DNA of 18,917 bases from Beroe ovata (GCA_946803715.1 CAMPET010000046.1:181739-200655); one strand, 5' to 3'. Shown: positions 1-10,388, counted from the stretch's first letter. Translations and numbers: made by a program. Notes: generated by a model from the sequence alone, not told the origin.

Positions 1-26
1 ACACACACACACACACACACACACAT
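1..26. repeat. (AC)n microsatellite at window start
   Basis: The first 26 bases are a perfect AC dinucleotide tract. The window also ends in a TG tract, so both edges lie in the same class of simple repeat. Confidence 0.97.
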
Positions 27-501
27 GACACGTCACGAATTGATCGATAATAAAGCTGCTAATATCTATCTAAGTACAATAATCATAACCACCTTCATTA
101 CGAGTCATTGTCTCCGAGATCCGTCAGATTTACATGTAAGGGACTGGGAGGTGCGGTCCTTTGTCTCAGGTGATTCCTCTAGCTTCTCCAGCTGCTGTAG
201 TCATGATGCAAGGCGACATGTAATACAAATTTAAGGAGCAGGTTGAGCACCAATGACTCTGGGTTTGGAAGGGTAATACCTCCTGCCTTAGTCCCTCCCT
301 CTCTCTCCCTCTTACATCTTCCCCTTCCTCTTCCATCTTCATTCTCTTCTCCAAAGATGAAATCCTCCTGATATGGAACAACCCTCTTTCGGCTACCCTC
401 CCCTTCTTATTCCCCATCGGCCACAATGTCATGTGAACTGTGCCCATATCTCATAAAAACCCAGTGCCGCTAGCAACTCCCATAGAATTGGCGACTCAGA
501 T

Positions 502-544
<43 letters not shown>

Positions 545-1372
545 TGATCGCGTAGACAAATTGCCGATCGTGGAATTAGTAAAGCGCCGTGGCTGGCCGA
601 CCAGGAAACTGCAGGCTCAACTGGGATCCCGATGCTAACTCTGAGTACTGGAGAGCTGTGGTGACTGTCTAGCTCATGCGTCCAGTCTGGTTCTCTCAGC
701 TGCGTATCTCAACTTGTGGAACACACATGTACGCTTATGTGGATCAGACACTACCCTGTATCGTGAGCTGCAGTGGGTGTGTATGCCATGTTCCTAGAGT
801 AGGATAGGGGACGTACTGGTTCACTGCTTTTCAGAGAGCTAGAGGTAGGAGTGTGATTTTGGGAAGCAAAATTACATGTACAATACAGCATTATAAATTC
901 CATCATATAGTAAAACGATAGAAATTGATGATCAACCTCCTGTTCAATCATGAACTTCTGTGGTCGATGAACGGTGCATCTCAATTCACCCAGTTATACC
1001 GATGCATCATACAGCAGTCGAATTATCAGAACTGTTTCCCTGAGCCTGCTAGTATCTGGTAAGATAGATCTCATGTTACAGCCTTAATCTGGTTTTGAAT
1101 TTACCAGCTTCAGTTGACCTCTGATTTGAGATATGACCAAGCTTCAACTTGTACAATGTTATGCAAGTCAGCTGTTCTAGTGTTCTTAGCAACTTATGAC
1201 TGGTTACATAACAGTACACTCTACACAGTGAACACAAATCTTTTCATCGCTCCTTTACGAAGCAATACACGTCATTCAGACTGAATTTATGCACGTTGAA
1301 AATTGTATTGCAAATCTTAATCGTACATAATCTGATTGATTGAACGCGACTTCCATAGTTCTCTTTGCCGCT
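27..1372. other. 5' intergenic region upstream of beta-mannosidase, no gene recognised
   Basis: No reading frame here resembles a known protein, and none shows a convincing chain of splice sites. It holds a pyrimidine-rich stretch (about 285-360, mostly CT and TCC repeats on the + strand) and a second CA microsatellite. The promoter and any 5' UTR of the beta-mannosidase gene should lie in the right-hand part. I see no clear TATA box. Confidence 0.6.
504..541. repeat. (CA)n microsatellite
   Basis: An almost uninterrupted CA dinucleotide tract runs over about 38 bases. Confidence 0.95.
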
Positions 1373-4300
1373 ATGTTAACCATGCTTTACCGAGTGTTGG
1401 CTATTCTGCTGACCCTCGTCACCACCTCTCTTGCCCTCTCTCTCGACCTCTCTTCACATGACTGGGATATCGAGTCAGCAGAAATCCCGCAGGGGGACCT
1501 CAATACCATATCGGGGATTGTATCACCTGAGTTTAGGGATGAAGTCATCAGAACCCGTACAATTTCCCTCAAAGGGACCGTCCCGGGCTATGTGCTGCAG
1601 GATCTATATTGGAAGGGAATCATAGGTTGGTTCACGTCTGTGGAAAGGATATAAAAAGAGAACGCGCGTGGCAGGGATATAAAGTGAAATAATTGTCTCC
1701 TATCCAATGATCAGTATTCAGTAGAAATCCCGCTTCAGTAGAACTCCCAATCCTAATATGCATCTAATATTTCAGAGGACCCGCTCATCAAGGATCACGA
1801 TGTGAAGTTCCGGCCGCTATCTCGACTCACATGGGTGTACCGGACAAGTGTCACCCTACCCCGAGTACCGGGGGAAGGGGAAAAATTCCTCCTTATTCTG
1901 GAGGGTGTTGACACCGTTGCTTACGTTACGATTAACGGTGTCCATGTGTTCCGGTGTCATGACAACCAGTTCAGGAGCAACAATATCCCGTTGACGAGGG
2001 AGCATGTTGACACCACTGATCTTCGTATAGAGGTTGTCATCAGCCCTGCTGTGGATGAAGCTACGAAACGAGCACATGTCAGTAAGATCGTGATTATCTT
2101 ACTTCAAACCAGTTGAAAATTATTGTTCCCTGTGTCACACAATTCTTATACTGTTACAAATTTTCAGCGTTTCATATCATGACGACGGAACCATTTTCAG
2201 GCTTATCCACACAAAGTGCCCCCTGAGGCATATCCTACCATACAACACGGCGAACTTCACCGGAGTTTTCTCCGGAAATCCCCGTCTTCCTTCAGCTGGG
2301 ACTGGGGTCCTGCGTATGTTCCCGCAGGAATCTGGAAACCAGTTCGCCTCGTTCATAACGAGGACGTGTTCTTGTCAGCTGTCGATATAGCAACGACGAA
2401 GTTGAGTGCCGTTGTCAACACGTGGAATGTTACGGTTACCATGACATTTATCCCACTGAACCCTCGTGAGGAAGTTCCCGACATCACGTACTCTTTGCAA
2501 CCACTCGGAGCTACAGCAATACAACCCAGAATGAACTCAATTAGCATTATAATGAGGCGGGACGTTCATGGGAAGTTCATGGTGTGTACACTGAAATTCA
2601 CCGTGTCTGAAGTAGAAATGTGGTATCCGCAAGGTCTTGGCGAGCCAAATCTCTACAATCTGACCCTTACCACGTGCTCCTCAACTGGGTGTGATCTAAT
2701 TTCCAGACTCATCGGATTCAGAACTGTTCAACTGAATCAGGATGCGGTTAGAGGTGGACGGAAGTTTGAGTTCGTTGTCAATGGCGAGCCTGTCTACATG
2801 CGGGGTGTAAATATGGTACCGGTTTCCGTCTTTGAGGGTGGAAAATACGGGTATTTCTCCGACGATGAGGTATCAGATGTTGAGAATAGCGAGGATTTGC
2901 TGCGTGATAAGTCGATGTCACGTCGTCTCTTCACGGTCGAGGAGTTTTTCGACCGGGTTGAGTTTGGAGGTATCAACACTCTTCGTGTTTGGGGAGGTGG
3001 CGTGTACAGAGAGGATGAGTTTTACGAAGAAGCGGATAAGAGAGGAATCATGATTTGGCAGGTAAGAAACATTGGTTTCAAGAGTTCAGTGGTGTCGACT
3101 GTCACAAGTAGCTGTTTCAAAGCTTTGTTTGAGTATTGATTCTCATTGATCCCTGATTAAACCATTGTTAATTTTCAGGAGTTTATGTTCGCGTGTTCGA
3201 TGTATCCAGCCGATGAAAGGTATGCCCCTTTCTGTGTAATATGCATCAATGGAACTGATATACGAATCGATGCGTTTTGCATTATCGGTTTGGGAATTAT
3301 TCCATTAGTTAAACTCAATCATTAATCCGCAGATTCCTGGCAGATGTACGAAGTGAGGCGATTGAACAGGTCACCAGATTAAAACATCACCCAAGCATTG
3401 TGCTCCTGAGTGGAAACAACGAGAACAAACAGGCTATCAAGCAGAACTGGTACGGAACCGGATCAAACAGGGGTGTTTATATCGCAGAATACCAGGATCT
3501 TTATGATGGTGTCATACGTGATGTTGTGGATTCTATAATACGGGATTCAAGTGTGCCTTTTCTTCTCTCGTCCCCTTCTAACGGTGAGCGGAGTGGCTGG
3601 GTTGAAGACAACCCACAAGCAGAAAATTTTGGCGATGTGCACTTCTATAACTACAACTGTGACTGTCTCAATACGGACAATTTCCCAATCCCACGATTTG
3701 CGTCAGAGTTCGGATTCCAGGCTTTCCCGTCGCTACGTACGCTTCGGGCAGCAATCAAGTCGCGAAAAATATCGCTCTTCGACAGGAACGCTGAACATCG
3801 GCAGCACTTACAGGGCGGTAATAAGATACTGGAGAGTGAAGTGACGCGCATGTTCGGTCAGGGTAATTCATTGGAAGGGGAGACTCTGGTCTATCTCACC
3901 CAGCTGAATCAAGCTCTGTGCGTGGGATCTGAAATAGCGCATTTCAAACGGTACTACAACAGACTGCATAGCTCGGGACGAGGGCTGAATACTGGCGTGT
4001 TGCTATGGCAACTGAATGATGTCTGGGCAGCACCTACGTGGTCTGTCATGGACATAGAAATGCGACCTAAGATGTTGTTCTATGCCATGAGACAACTCTA
4101 TCAGCATGTGCTTGTCTCAGGGTACTGGACTGGTCACCAAATGGAACTGTTCTTGGTGAATGAACTAAACCAGAACGTTGAGTATGGGTTGGATATCTTC
4201 CTATACGATGCTGGTAGCGCTAAGTCACTAAATGAATGGACTGTTACGGATCAAACTGCAAAGCCGAGATCGACCACTTTGGCTCTCTCTGTCTCAGACG

Positions 4301-4677
4301 AGGACTTGAAGAAATTTTGTCCGAGTCTTGATAAGTGTTTCGTGGCTGTGGAGCTTTCATCAAAACAGAATCAAGTCCAAACTCCGGAAATCGTAAGACC
4401 ATCATTCAATTGGCAAGGATTAAAGCTCAGAAATCCAGAACTTGAGGTTGAAATATTGCAACGGAAAGAAGACAGACTAATCTTGGAAATCAAGGCAAAG
4501 GGACTGGCTATGTGGGTGTGGTTGGAGGCGCAGGAAGATGGACTATTTTCTAAGAACTTCTTTACGATGTACCGACCAGCGTTAATTATTGAGTTCATCC
4601 CAAGGACAATGTCAGAGGACTGTTGTAAAATACACGTGACTTCGCTATTCAATCATTACAAGCAAGAATTAGTATGA
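1373..4677 (+). CDS. MANBA: Beta-mannosidase (GH2, lysosomal), five coding exons
   Basis: Glycoside hydrolase family 2 enzyme that removes terminal beta-linked mannose from N-glycan core fragments in the lysosome. Coding exons: 1373-1625, 1776-2077, 2201-3061, 3179-3219 and 3333-4677, joining in frame to 933 aa (human enzyme about 880). The start at 1373 gives a signal peptide, MLTMLYRVLAILLTLVTTSLA; a second ATG lies at 1382. Family motifs in order are VPGYVLQDLYWKG (exon 1), LEGVDTVAYVTING (exon 2), FSWDWGPA, NTLRVWGGGVYREDEFYE and GIMIWQ (exon 3), then FMFAC (exon 4). Exon 5 carries SGNNEN with the acid/base candidate Glu516, and RFASEFGFQ with the nucleophile candidate Glu611. Exon 2 uses donor GTCAGT at 2078, because phase 0 is required to join AYPHKVPPE. 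An acidic, serine-rich insertion sits at about residues 398-427. The gene converges on the DnaJ gene. Confidence 0.95.
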
Positions 4678-4783
4678 GTCAGATTTTTAGATCGTGTTGT
4701 TAGATATTCTGAAAGATAAGGTTGCGTCATCGAATTCACTTGTTTCGTCTCAGGAGGTCTCGTTCCTGACTCATATTGCCAGT

Positions 4784-4877
4784 AAAATGGAGAAAGTTCG
4801 AGAAATGAAACGCGCGTGTGTCGTCACGCGCGCTCAGCCGATAAAACACTGACGCGCGACGCAACTTTCCATTTAAA
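4784..4877. repeat. Small fold-back (MITE-like) element with CG-rich hairpin
   Basis: The centre is a perfect 8-bp stem, CGCGCGTG at 4811-4818 and CACGCGCG at 4825-4832, with a 6-base loop. Outside it are imperfect inverted ends, AAATGGAGAAAGTT on the left and AACTTTCCATTT on the right, and another CGCGCG tract at 4853-4858. The nested inverted structure suggests a short non-autonomous element. No target-site duplication could be fixed by eye. Confidence 0.55.
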
Positions 4878-5352
4878 AATAAGCATCGCGCCGAGTTCAA
4901 AGTACTGTTTGATCGTTACAAGTCCTGACACATTCCAAATATTGTGACATTTAGCAAACTACTACGTATATTTGAATGTTGTCGATACTTAGGTATTTCA
5001 CTATTTCATTCTTCACAAGGGCTTAAACATCTTGAGTTGATGAAAATGAAATTTAACAAATATTAGAATCGACAGATCAAGATAAATGAGTACGAGGTAT
5101 TTACAGTCGAAATCACATTGGAATCGGATTGAAGTCGATAAGCATAACATTCTGATTTCTCCAATCAGTAATCATTTTGGGGAAGTTTTTGGCATGCAAT
5201 TATCTTCAAATATGAAACTTCCAAAACTTACTATATCTAATTTCAATATCTTTAGATACAAAACGTGTTATTTACAAAAAGACAATTTCTAAGCAAAACC
5301 GTCGAACAACTGTAACAGAATACTTGTCGATCATTAGCCCCTACTTTAAGTG

Positions 5353-5358
5353 AATAAA
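5353..5358 (+). terminator. Candidate poly(A) signal for beta-mannosidase
   Basis: An AATAAA hexamer lies 676 bases past the beta-mannosidase stop and just before the convergent DnaJ stop. It is the only canonical plus-strand hexamer I found between the two genes. If it is used, the 3' UTR is long and the two transcripts may overlap at their ends. Confidence 0.35.
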
Positions 5359-5397
5359 GTTCTCAGTCAATCTCATGTCCTCATTTCCAATCCTTGT

Positions 5398-8300
5398 TTA
5401 CTCCCCGAACAGTTTTCTGATCTCCGTTTTTTGTGTGTCGGTGACTTTCTGCGGGAAAACGACCTCAATCGTAACTATCATGTCGCCATAGTGTCCCGGC
5501 TGTTTGCTTATGGGCATACCACACCCTTTGATCTTCCGCTTAGCTCCAGGCTTCACAGTTTGATCTCCAATAGGAATAGATATGGTCTGAAAAGTATGAG
5601 TTGGTAAAACTTTTGACATTGAACCTTGGGCAATGGGCATCTATTTCATTCTATGGGCAGTCAAGACGAATGTTTGTCATTTCATCGATTAACCCACCTC
5701 GTGTGTGATGGTTGGGACAAGTATTTGGAAGTTGCCACACAATGCTTCTGTGAGTGAAATCTTGGCAGTGTACAGCAAATCGTTACCTGAAGTGAGTTAT
5801 ATTCTCAAGTGAATGATATGCTGTTATTTTCGATAAAATATCGCCCATACTCTTCCCCCTCCTCTTCCCAGTACAGGTAGGTGACAGCATTTTTAAAAAT
5901 TTCGACGAAGCGATCCGAATTTGGGCTCTGAAGTACTGAGATATCTATGGATTTCTATCTTACTTATTCGAGTTATCCCAATTTCCGTGTCTCATTGAAA
6001 CACAAATGTTGATGGGCAAAGATTTTAATAGAAAATTAAAAGGACCAGAACTAGTTAGTTTACAATGTCAATCCCACATTAAATGATTTAGTTTGATAGT
6101 AAATATAAGATTTTATGGAAAAAATCAAATGTACTGTTAATAAACTTAATAACCTGAATATAAATAAACTCATAAAGTCATAAATACTCAACACTACTTT
6201 ATTTCAAACAATAACACCCATTAACAGTAAGTGCTGAAAGTTCATTGTAGTAACCATGGTGATCCACCTGTGTCACCATAGTGATGACATCATCATGATG
6301 ACATCATGGTGATGACATCCTCGTCTAGTGCATGTCAGCAGTGTGGGACTCAGGGAGGAGGTCTGTGATGTGAGGTACACACGGTCTGATGTACTCTCCG
6401 GTTTTTGATTCGTTAGTCTTGAACCAACGGCGGATTGGGCTCCTGAAATGCAGTGCTTAGTTGTAATGTATCAATAAATTATAAGATCATCTCGTCAAAT
6501 TTGACTTCCCGAAAGTTGCATCAAATCTTATTTCACGGAGTTTCAGATCATGGAACGTGTCGTTTCAAATCGTAGATCAGGATAAACCTGTAGGTCCAGA
6601 ATTTCTCCATAAAGTTAGCAATCTTTGGGTGTTTATCTGCTCCAATCGCGTTAGGAACAAAATTCTTGATATCGTACAGACACGCGTAGAGCAGGTAATC
6701 AGCGTGTATGGGCAGAGTGTCCCCCATGATAAACGGTCCCTCTAGCAGCTCCTCCAGTTTGGGGGCGAACTGGTTGTACTTCACCATGAACCGGCTTCGA
6801 GCGTATTCGGGATCGAAATCGTTGGTGCCCTCCGGGCTGTTCGGAGCGTAACAGATCTTGTTGATCAGATAGATCTGGGGGGACAAGTTCGTTAAATCAA
6901 GGAATATTTCAAGATATATGAATCAGAGAATAGTTAGAGAATAAACTTGTTTCATCACAAATCAAGTTCACGTCACTAAAGCCACCCATCTCGCTTCTAC
7001 TCACCATGGTATTCATGATTCCGAAGCACAGTTTCTCCACTTGCTCTGCCTTGTCGAACATGGCGGAATCCTCAGGGAGGAGGAAGTACTTGTGTCCGAT
7101 AGCCCGGACCAGAGCGATCGTCTCCGTCATCTTGTTGTCCAGATCCATCCAGTTCTTCGTGTTGTCATCCTTAGCTTTCAACCAATCGGGACATGCGATC
7201 ATGTAGCTGGCCAAGTCACCTGGAATTATGGGAAGTTTAAAACAAGTGTCAATAAAATTTTGAGATAAAAATAAAAGTAGGATGACCCCTTTTCTTCAGG
7301 AGTAGGTACTCTGACTGTTTATAATTACTTACCTTCACAGACGTGTTTTTGTTGGTCTTCAGTAAGGACCATTCTGGAGGTCAGCATCATCTTAGCGACT
7401 TTGGAGTCAAAAGCTTTCATTGGCATGATGATAGAGGTTGGGAGACACTGTAGCCATGGAAAGGGAATGCGGGGTTAGTTCGATAGGTAGAGATGATGTG
7501 TAAAGGGAATTATTTAGAAAATGACAATGGAAAAGACGAGAGAAATGCGTCTAAAAGTTTCGATCAATATCTCACGCACCATGTCACAATGAAATTTCAA
7601 AGGGAGAAATCTTGGAACATCAAAGATGAGAATAGCGAATGATGATACATCTTGGTGTATCGAAAGGGTATTTATATTGAGTCCCGTGGTGCTGGGTTAT
7701 TTTTGTTAACTACTTCGACAACGCAATCAATTAGATGTAATTAATAGGATTTCCGTTCATATCGTTGTGACAGGAAATCGTTAATTTCAAGTAATCAATA
7801 GGATAGCTCCTTCATCAATTAACTAATCTCTGAGTTTGTAAGGATTGGTAGCAGCTATAATGTTAATTGAATAACGCATCAAATTGGGTTAAATCTATTA
7901 GGAGCGTTTCAAGATAATGATTCACAAAATTTGGGATTCATGGAACTAAACTTTCTTTCCATATACCACTCCAATACTCCCTCCCCTTTCCCACCACGAC
8001 TGACCCAAACAATGAAAATCTAGGAATAATTAGAAAAATCACTGCTCACCTTCCCTCTTGAATATAGCATGGGACTTCTCTTCAACAACAAATACCACGT
8101 CTTGGGCCTTCTGACCAATATATGCATCACCCTGATGAAAAGCAAGATATGTATCTTGTATTATGATAACGTGTCAGCCTGTGAGTTCAAAGAAAGTTGG
8201 TAATGGACCGATACCTATTTTATACATTAAACTGACTAAAAACTCAGGCAACCCAAATTCCACGTCAATCCGATAATCAGTTCCAACGTTAATCAGGCCA

Positions 8301-9581
8301 ACATAACCCCTTATCTGCTCAATACTGATCAATTTCAGTGAGCATTTGAGGATAGCTACCAAACGGGTAGACCGATTCACTTGAAACTTCTAGGTACTAT
8401 ATCCCAAAGACTTAATAGTGTCTTGATGTTCATTCCAAGGAGCAGAACTTGAAATCGGACACAACACACTTTGGTAACAACACACAAATCATAGATCAAG
8501 GACGTATGAAAACCTACCTCTTGAGGGAAAGTCATCTTTGTTCCAGCTTTCCAACCAGCCTTGATGTCGAGTGTCAGAATCCTCTCCTCCTAGTGAAAGA
8601 AGTGAGTCATGGGTGTCTTAGTAAGACAAAGTCTGAGCATTGAATTATTATTTCATCCACAGTACAGCTACCTGTTGTGCTGATCCATTAGGCTGGTATC
8701 TTTTCCTAGATATCTTCATTTTCTTTGTACAACCTTCATACAGTTCCTCAAGTGTCAGAGCCACTGTCTAGTGATATTTCTTTACATAATTTGCAGTGAC
8801 CTATTTAACACTAAACATTTAGGTAGGTATTGACGATTTCCAATAAAAGATAAGGTGTTTTCAAACCTTTTCAACTGGTGGCTGTTGTGATACTGAACCA
8901 CCAAATCCTCCAGAGTTCCCGAACAAGGATGTATCAGGCATTCCACCAGACATTCCCCCCATTCCACCAGGCATACCTCCCATTCCACTAGGCATGCCTC
9001 CCATTCCAGATCCTCTTCCCATCCTCTGAAACATTATTGTTCAAATGATTGTTCAAGTTAAGAATTGCTCAAATCACTGGGGCCATAATTTGAATAAGAC
9101 CAATTTCTTTGAAACAACTCACAGAAGAAAATCCGCCAAATCCAGTATCACCAAACCCAAACATAGAGGCAAAGGGATCTTCATCCCCAAAGAATGCTGA
9201 AAATGTGGCAAATGGGTCACCATGAAACTGGAATGATGCACCATTAGGGCCTCCTCCACCCATATCACTGGGCCCAGCTCCTCCTTTGAGCCCTTCTTCT
9301 CCAAACTTGTCAAATATAGACCTCTTATCTGGATCACTCAAAATCTGGAGTCAATTGATTCAGGAAAATGGTCTGGGATAACATAATACATCAGTAAAAG
9401 ACGGAAATTACTCAATCCTCACCTCAAAGGCTTCTGCAATTTCTTTGAATTTCTCCTCTGCTCCAGGATCTTTATTCTTATCAGGGTGATATTTTAATGC
9501 CAGCTTTCTGTAAGCTTTCTTGATTTCTTCATCTGTGGCACTTCTATTGACTCCAAGAATTTGGTAGAAGTCTTTACCCAT
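5398..9581 (-). CDS. DnaJ/Hsp40 class B co-chaperone (DNAJB1/4/5-like), eight coding exons
   Basis: J-domain protein that delivers unfolded clients to cytosolic Hsp70 and stimulates its ATPase. Coding exons in transcript order: 9581-9423, 9344-9123, 9025-8867, 8767-8672, 8589-8518, 8131-8050, 5786-5698 and 5586-5398, giving 355 aa (DNAJB1/4 are about 340). Residues 1-70 are the J domain with the catalytic HPD at 32-34 (context KYHPDKN). A Gly/Phe-rich linker follows, and residues 128-180 form a Gly-Met-Pro-rich stretch. Two C-terminal beta domains follow, with signatures [47 protein letters not shown] and GCGMPISK. There is no Cys-rich zinc finger, so it is class B. The sixth intron (5787-8049) contains a whole GST-like gene, yet the split Gly codon across it and the protein alignment are uninterrupted. 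No clear heat-shock element was seen upstream. The split between DNAJB1, 4 and 5 cannot be settled here. Confidence 0.95.
6198..6203 (-). terminator. Poly(A) signal of the GST-like gene
   Basis: TTTATT on the plus strand reads AATAAA on the minus strand. It lies about 120 bases beyond the GST-like stop codon, a normal distance, and inside the host DnaJ intron. A working signal here would end the nested transcript, while the host pre-mRNA must read through it. Confidence 0.6.
6283..6324. repeat. Three tandem 14-bp units abutting the GST-like stop codon
   Basis: Units start at 6283, 6297 and 6311. Each opens with GATGACATC and they differ only in the last five bases. The third unit ends at 6324, next to the stop codon at 6325-6327, so the array is the first part of the GST-like 3' UTR. 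Weaker, decayed units may extend left to about 6255. Confidence 0.8.
6325..7426 (-). CDS. Glutathione S-transferase-like protein (mu/sigma-type fold), nested in DnaJ intron
   Basis: Coding exons in transcript order: 7426-7333, 7219-7005, 6874-6588 and 6442-6325, joining in frame to 237 aa. The opening MPM matches the start style of mu-class GSTs. Residues 1-80 look like a diverged thioredoxin-like domain, with a DWLKAK...[20 protein letters not shown] segment aligning to the class's 'IDG..KITQSNAILRYIARKH' region. Residues 110-210 are an all-helical C-terminal domain ([21 protein letters not shown], then [13 protein letters not shown], typical of the N-capping 'T/D-x-x-D' helix). The expected catalytic Tyr near residue 6-7 is not visible; the position reads KAFDSK. 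It may therefore be non-catalytic or use another residue. An upstream coding exon cannot be excluded, because the frame stays open and CTACAG lies 30 bases before the ATG. The whole gene lies inside an intron of the DnaJ gene, same strand. Confidence 0.82.
7427..8049. other. Host intron segment with the likely promoter of the nested GST-like gene
   Basis: No coding exon is recognised here. It is AT-rich intronic DNA of the DnaJ gene upstream of the nested gene. It should hold the nested gene's own promoter, including the TATA-like site listed separately, and possibly a 5' UTR intron (GTGAGA donor at 7575-7570 to CTACAG before the ATG). Confidence 0.5.
7669..7676 (-). promoter_or_regulatory. 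TATA-like box upstream of nested GST-like gene
   Basis: The plus strand reads TATTTATA, so the minus strand reads TATAAATA, about 245 bases upstream of the GST-like ATG and within the DnaJ intron. A match of this length is easy to get by chance in AT-rich DNA, so this is a candidate only. Confidence 0.35.
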
Positions 9582-9794
9582 GGTTATATGGCTGTATTTT
9601 ATATTAAGGTAGGAGTTAAGTGAATGATCAAAACATCCTATTCACCAGAAATCACAATATCAGTTTATTCCACTAGAATAGGATGAATGAAATATAATGG
9701 TTTTGACAGAAAATCCGATCAAATATTTAGTGAAAATAAACAAATAATGAAGAGGAGAATTTTTGCCTCGTGCTTTCATTGATGAAGGCGTGCA

Positions 9795-9827
9795 CAGAAA
9801 ACAGAAGTCGAATAAAATCTAACAAAG
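9795..9827. repeat. Diverged copy of the right arm of the 9973-10050 hairpin
   Basis: This stretch matches 10023-10054 in the same orientation at most positions, sharing AACAGA, GTC, ATAAAATCT and ACAA. It looks like an older copy of the same element end. Confidence 0.5.
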
Positions 9828-9972
9828 GTTTTTTGCCTGTCTAGGATAGGCCCGGGTTTCGCAGCGCGCGCACCGTCACCGCCCGCTGCTATTGGATTTA
9901 TTTCACTTCTGTCAGCTTTTGCGCGCGCGCGCCTTGCATTGATCATCGAAGTCATCTTGTCGAATATTATTT

Positions 9973-10050
9973 GTCAGATTTTATCTGAACTCTGTTTCTA
10001 CTTTCTCGCACGCTGCGCGCGCGAGAAACAGAGGTCAGATAAAATCTGAC
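9973..10050. repeat. Long nested hairpin / fold-back element
   Basis: The arms 9973-10009 and 10021-10050 are inverted copies: about 29 of 30 positions pair, with one 7-base bulge in the left arm and an 11-base GC-rich loop. The outer 17 bases of each arm are themselves palindromic (GTCAGAT...ATCTGAC), giving a hairpin made of hairpins. This fits a short non-autonomous fold-back element. Confidence 0.8.
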
Positions 10051-10388
10051 AACGCTAGCGAGGCCGAGGACTGCGTTGCACTTTTGACTGGGCTAGGCGC
10101 AGTGCAGCTCATGCCTGGGTCCAGGACTCGACTCCAGGGGCCTTCCCATTGCAATTCAACACACGCAGCGCATGGTATACAACCTTAATTTTAAACGAAC
10201 GTTCATTGTTCAAACTGCCCACTGCCCAGGTATATCATCTCTACTCAGCAGGACTTAAAGTTGAAAAGCAAAGAGACTGAAACTTTCCGTTGGAGCTAAT
10301 TATAAATTACAGGCCAAAGCGACATTCATAATCTCTCGAAACATTTTATGATTCCAAATGATACTCAAACTGTGCAAGAGTTAACTTC

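Larger units (their letters stand above)
4678..5397. other. Convergent intergenic region between beta-mannosidase and DnaJ genes
   Basis: This stretch must contain the 3' UTRs and poly(A) sites of two convergent genes. It is AT-rich apart from the GC-rich fold-back near 4784-4877. A short frame at 5086-5292 resembles nothing and looks like chance. No AATAAA for the minus-strand DnaJ gene was found just beyond its stop. Confidence 0.6.
9582..10388. other. Intergenic region between atp6 (3' end) and DnaJ (5' end)
   Basis: Both flanking genes are on the minus strand, so this holds the DnaJ promoter and the atp6 3' UTR. GC-rich clusters (about 9850-9935 and 10000-10025, runs of alternating CG) stand out from AT-rich surroundings. 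No canonical AATAAA was found past the atp6 stop. The DnaJ start is preceded 9-10 bases upstream by an AATACAG acceptor-like site on the minus strand. Confidence 0.55.

Noticed and set aside
166-447. 93-residue minus-strand frame near the left end
   Set aside because: It is the reverse of a pyrimidine-rich tract (hence the Glu/Arg-rich run), resembles no family and has no supporting splice sites.
2161-2200. Alternative acceptor TTTTCAG at 2161-2167 for beta-mannosidase exon 3
   Set aside because: Using it gives an in-frame TGA within five codons; the second TTTTCAG at 2194-2200 keeps the protein continuous.
5086-5292. 68-residue plus-strand frame between the convergent genes
   Set aside because: Low-complexity, AT-driven composition with no recognisable motif; more likely 3' UTR sequence.
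9582-9900. Heat-shock elements upstream of the DnaJ gene
   Set aside because: No run of alternating GAA/TTC blocks at the required spacing was found; TTCCACTAGAA near 9667-9677 has the wrong spacing.
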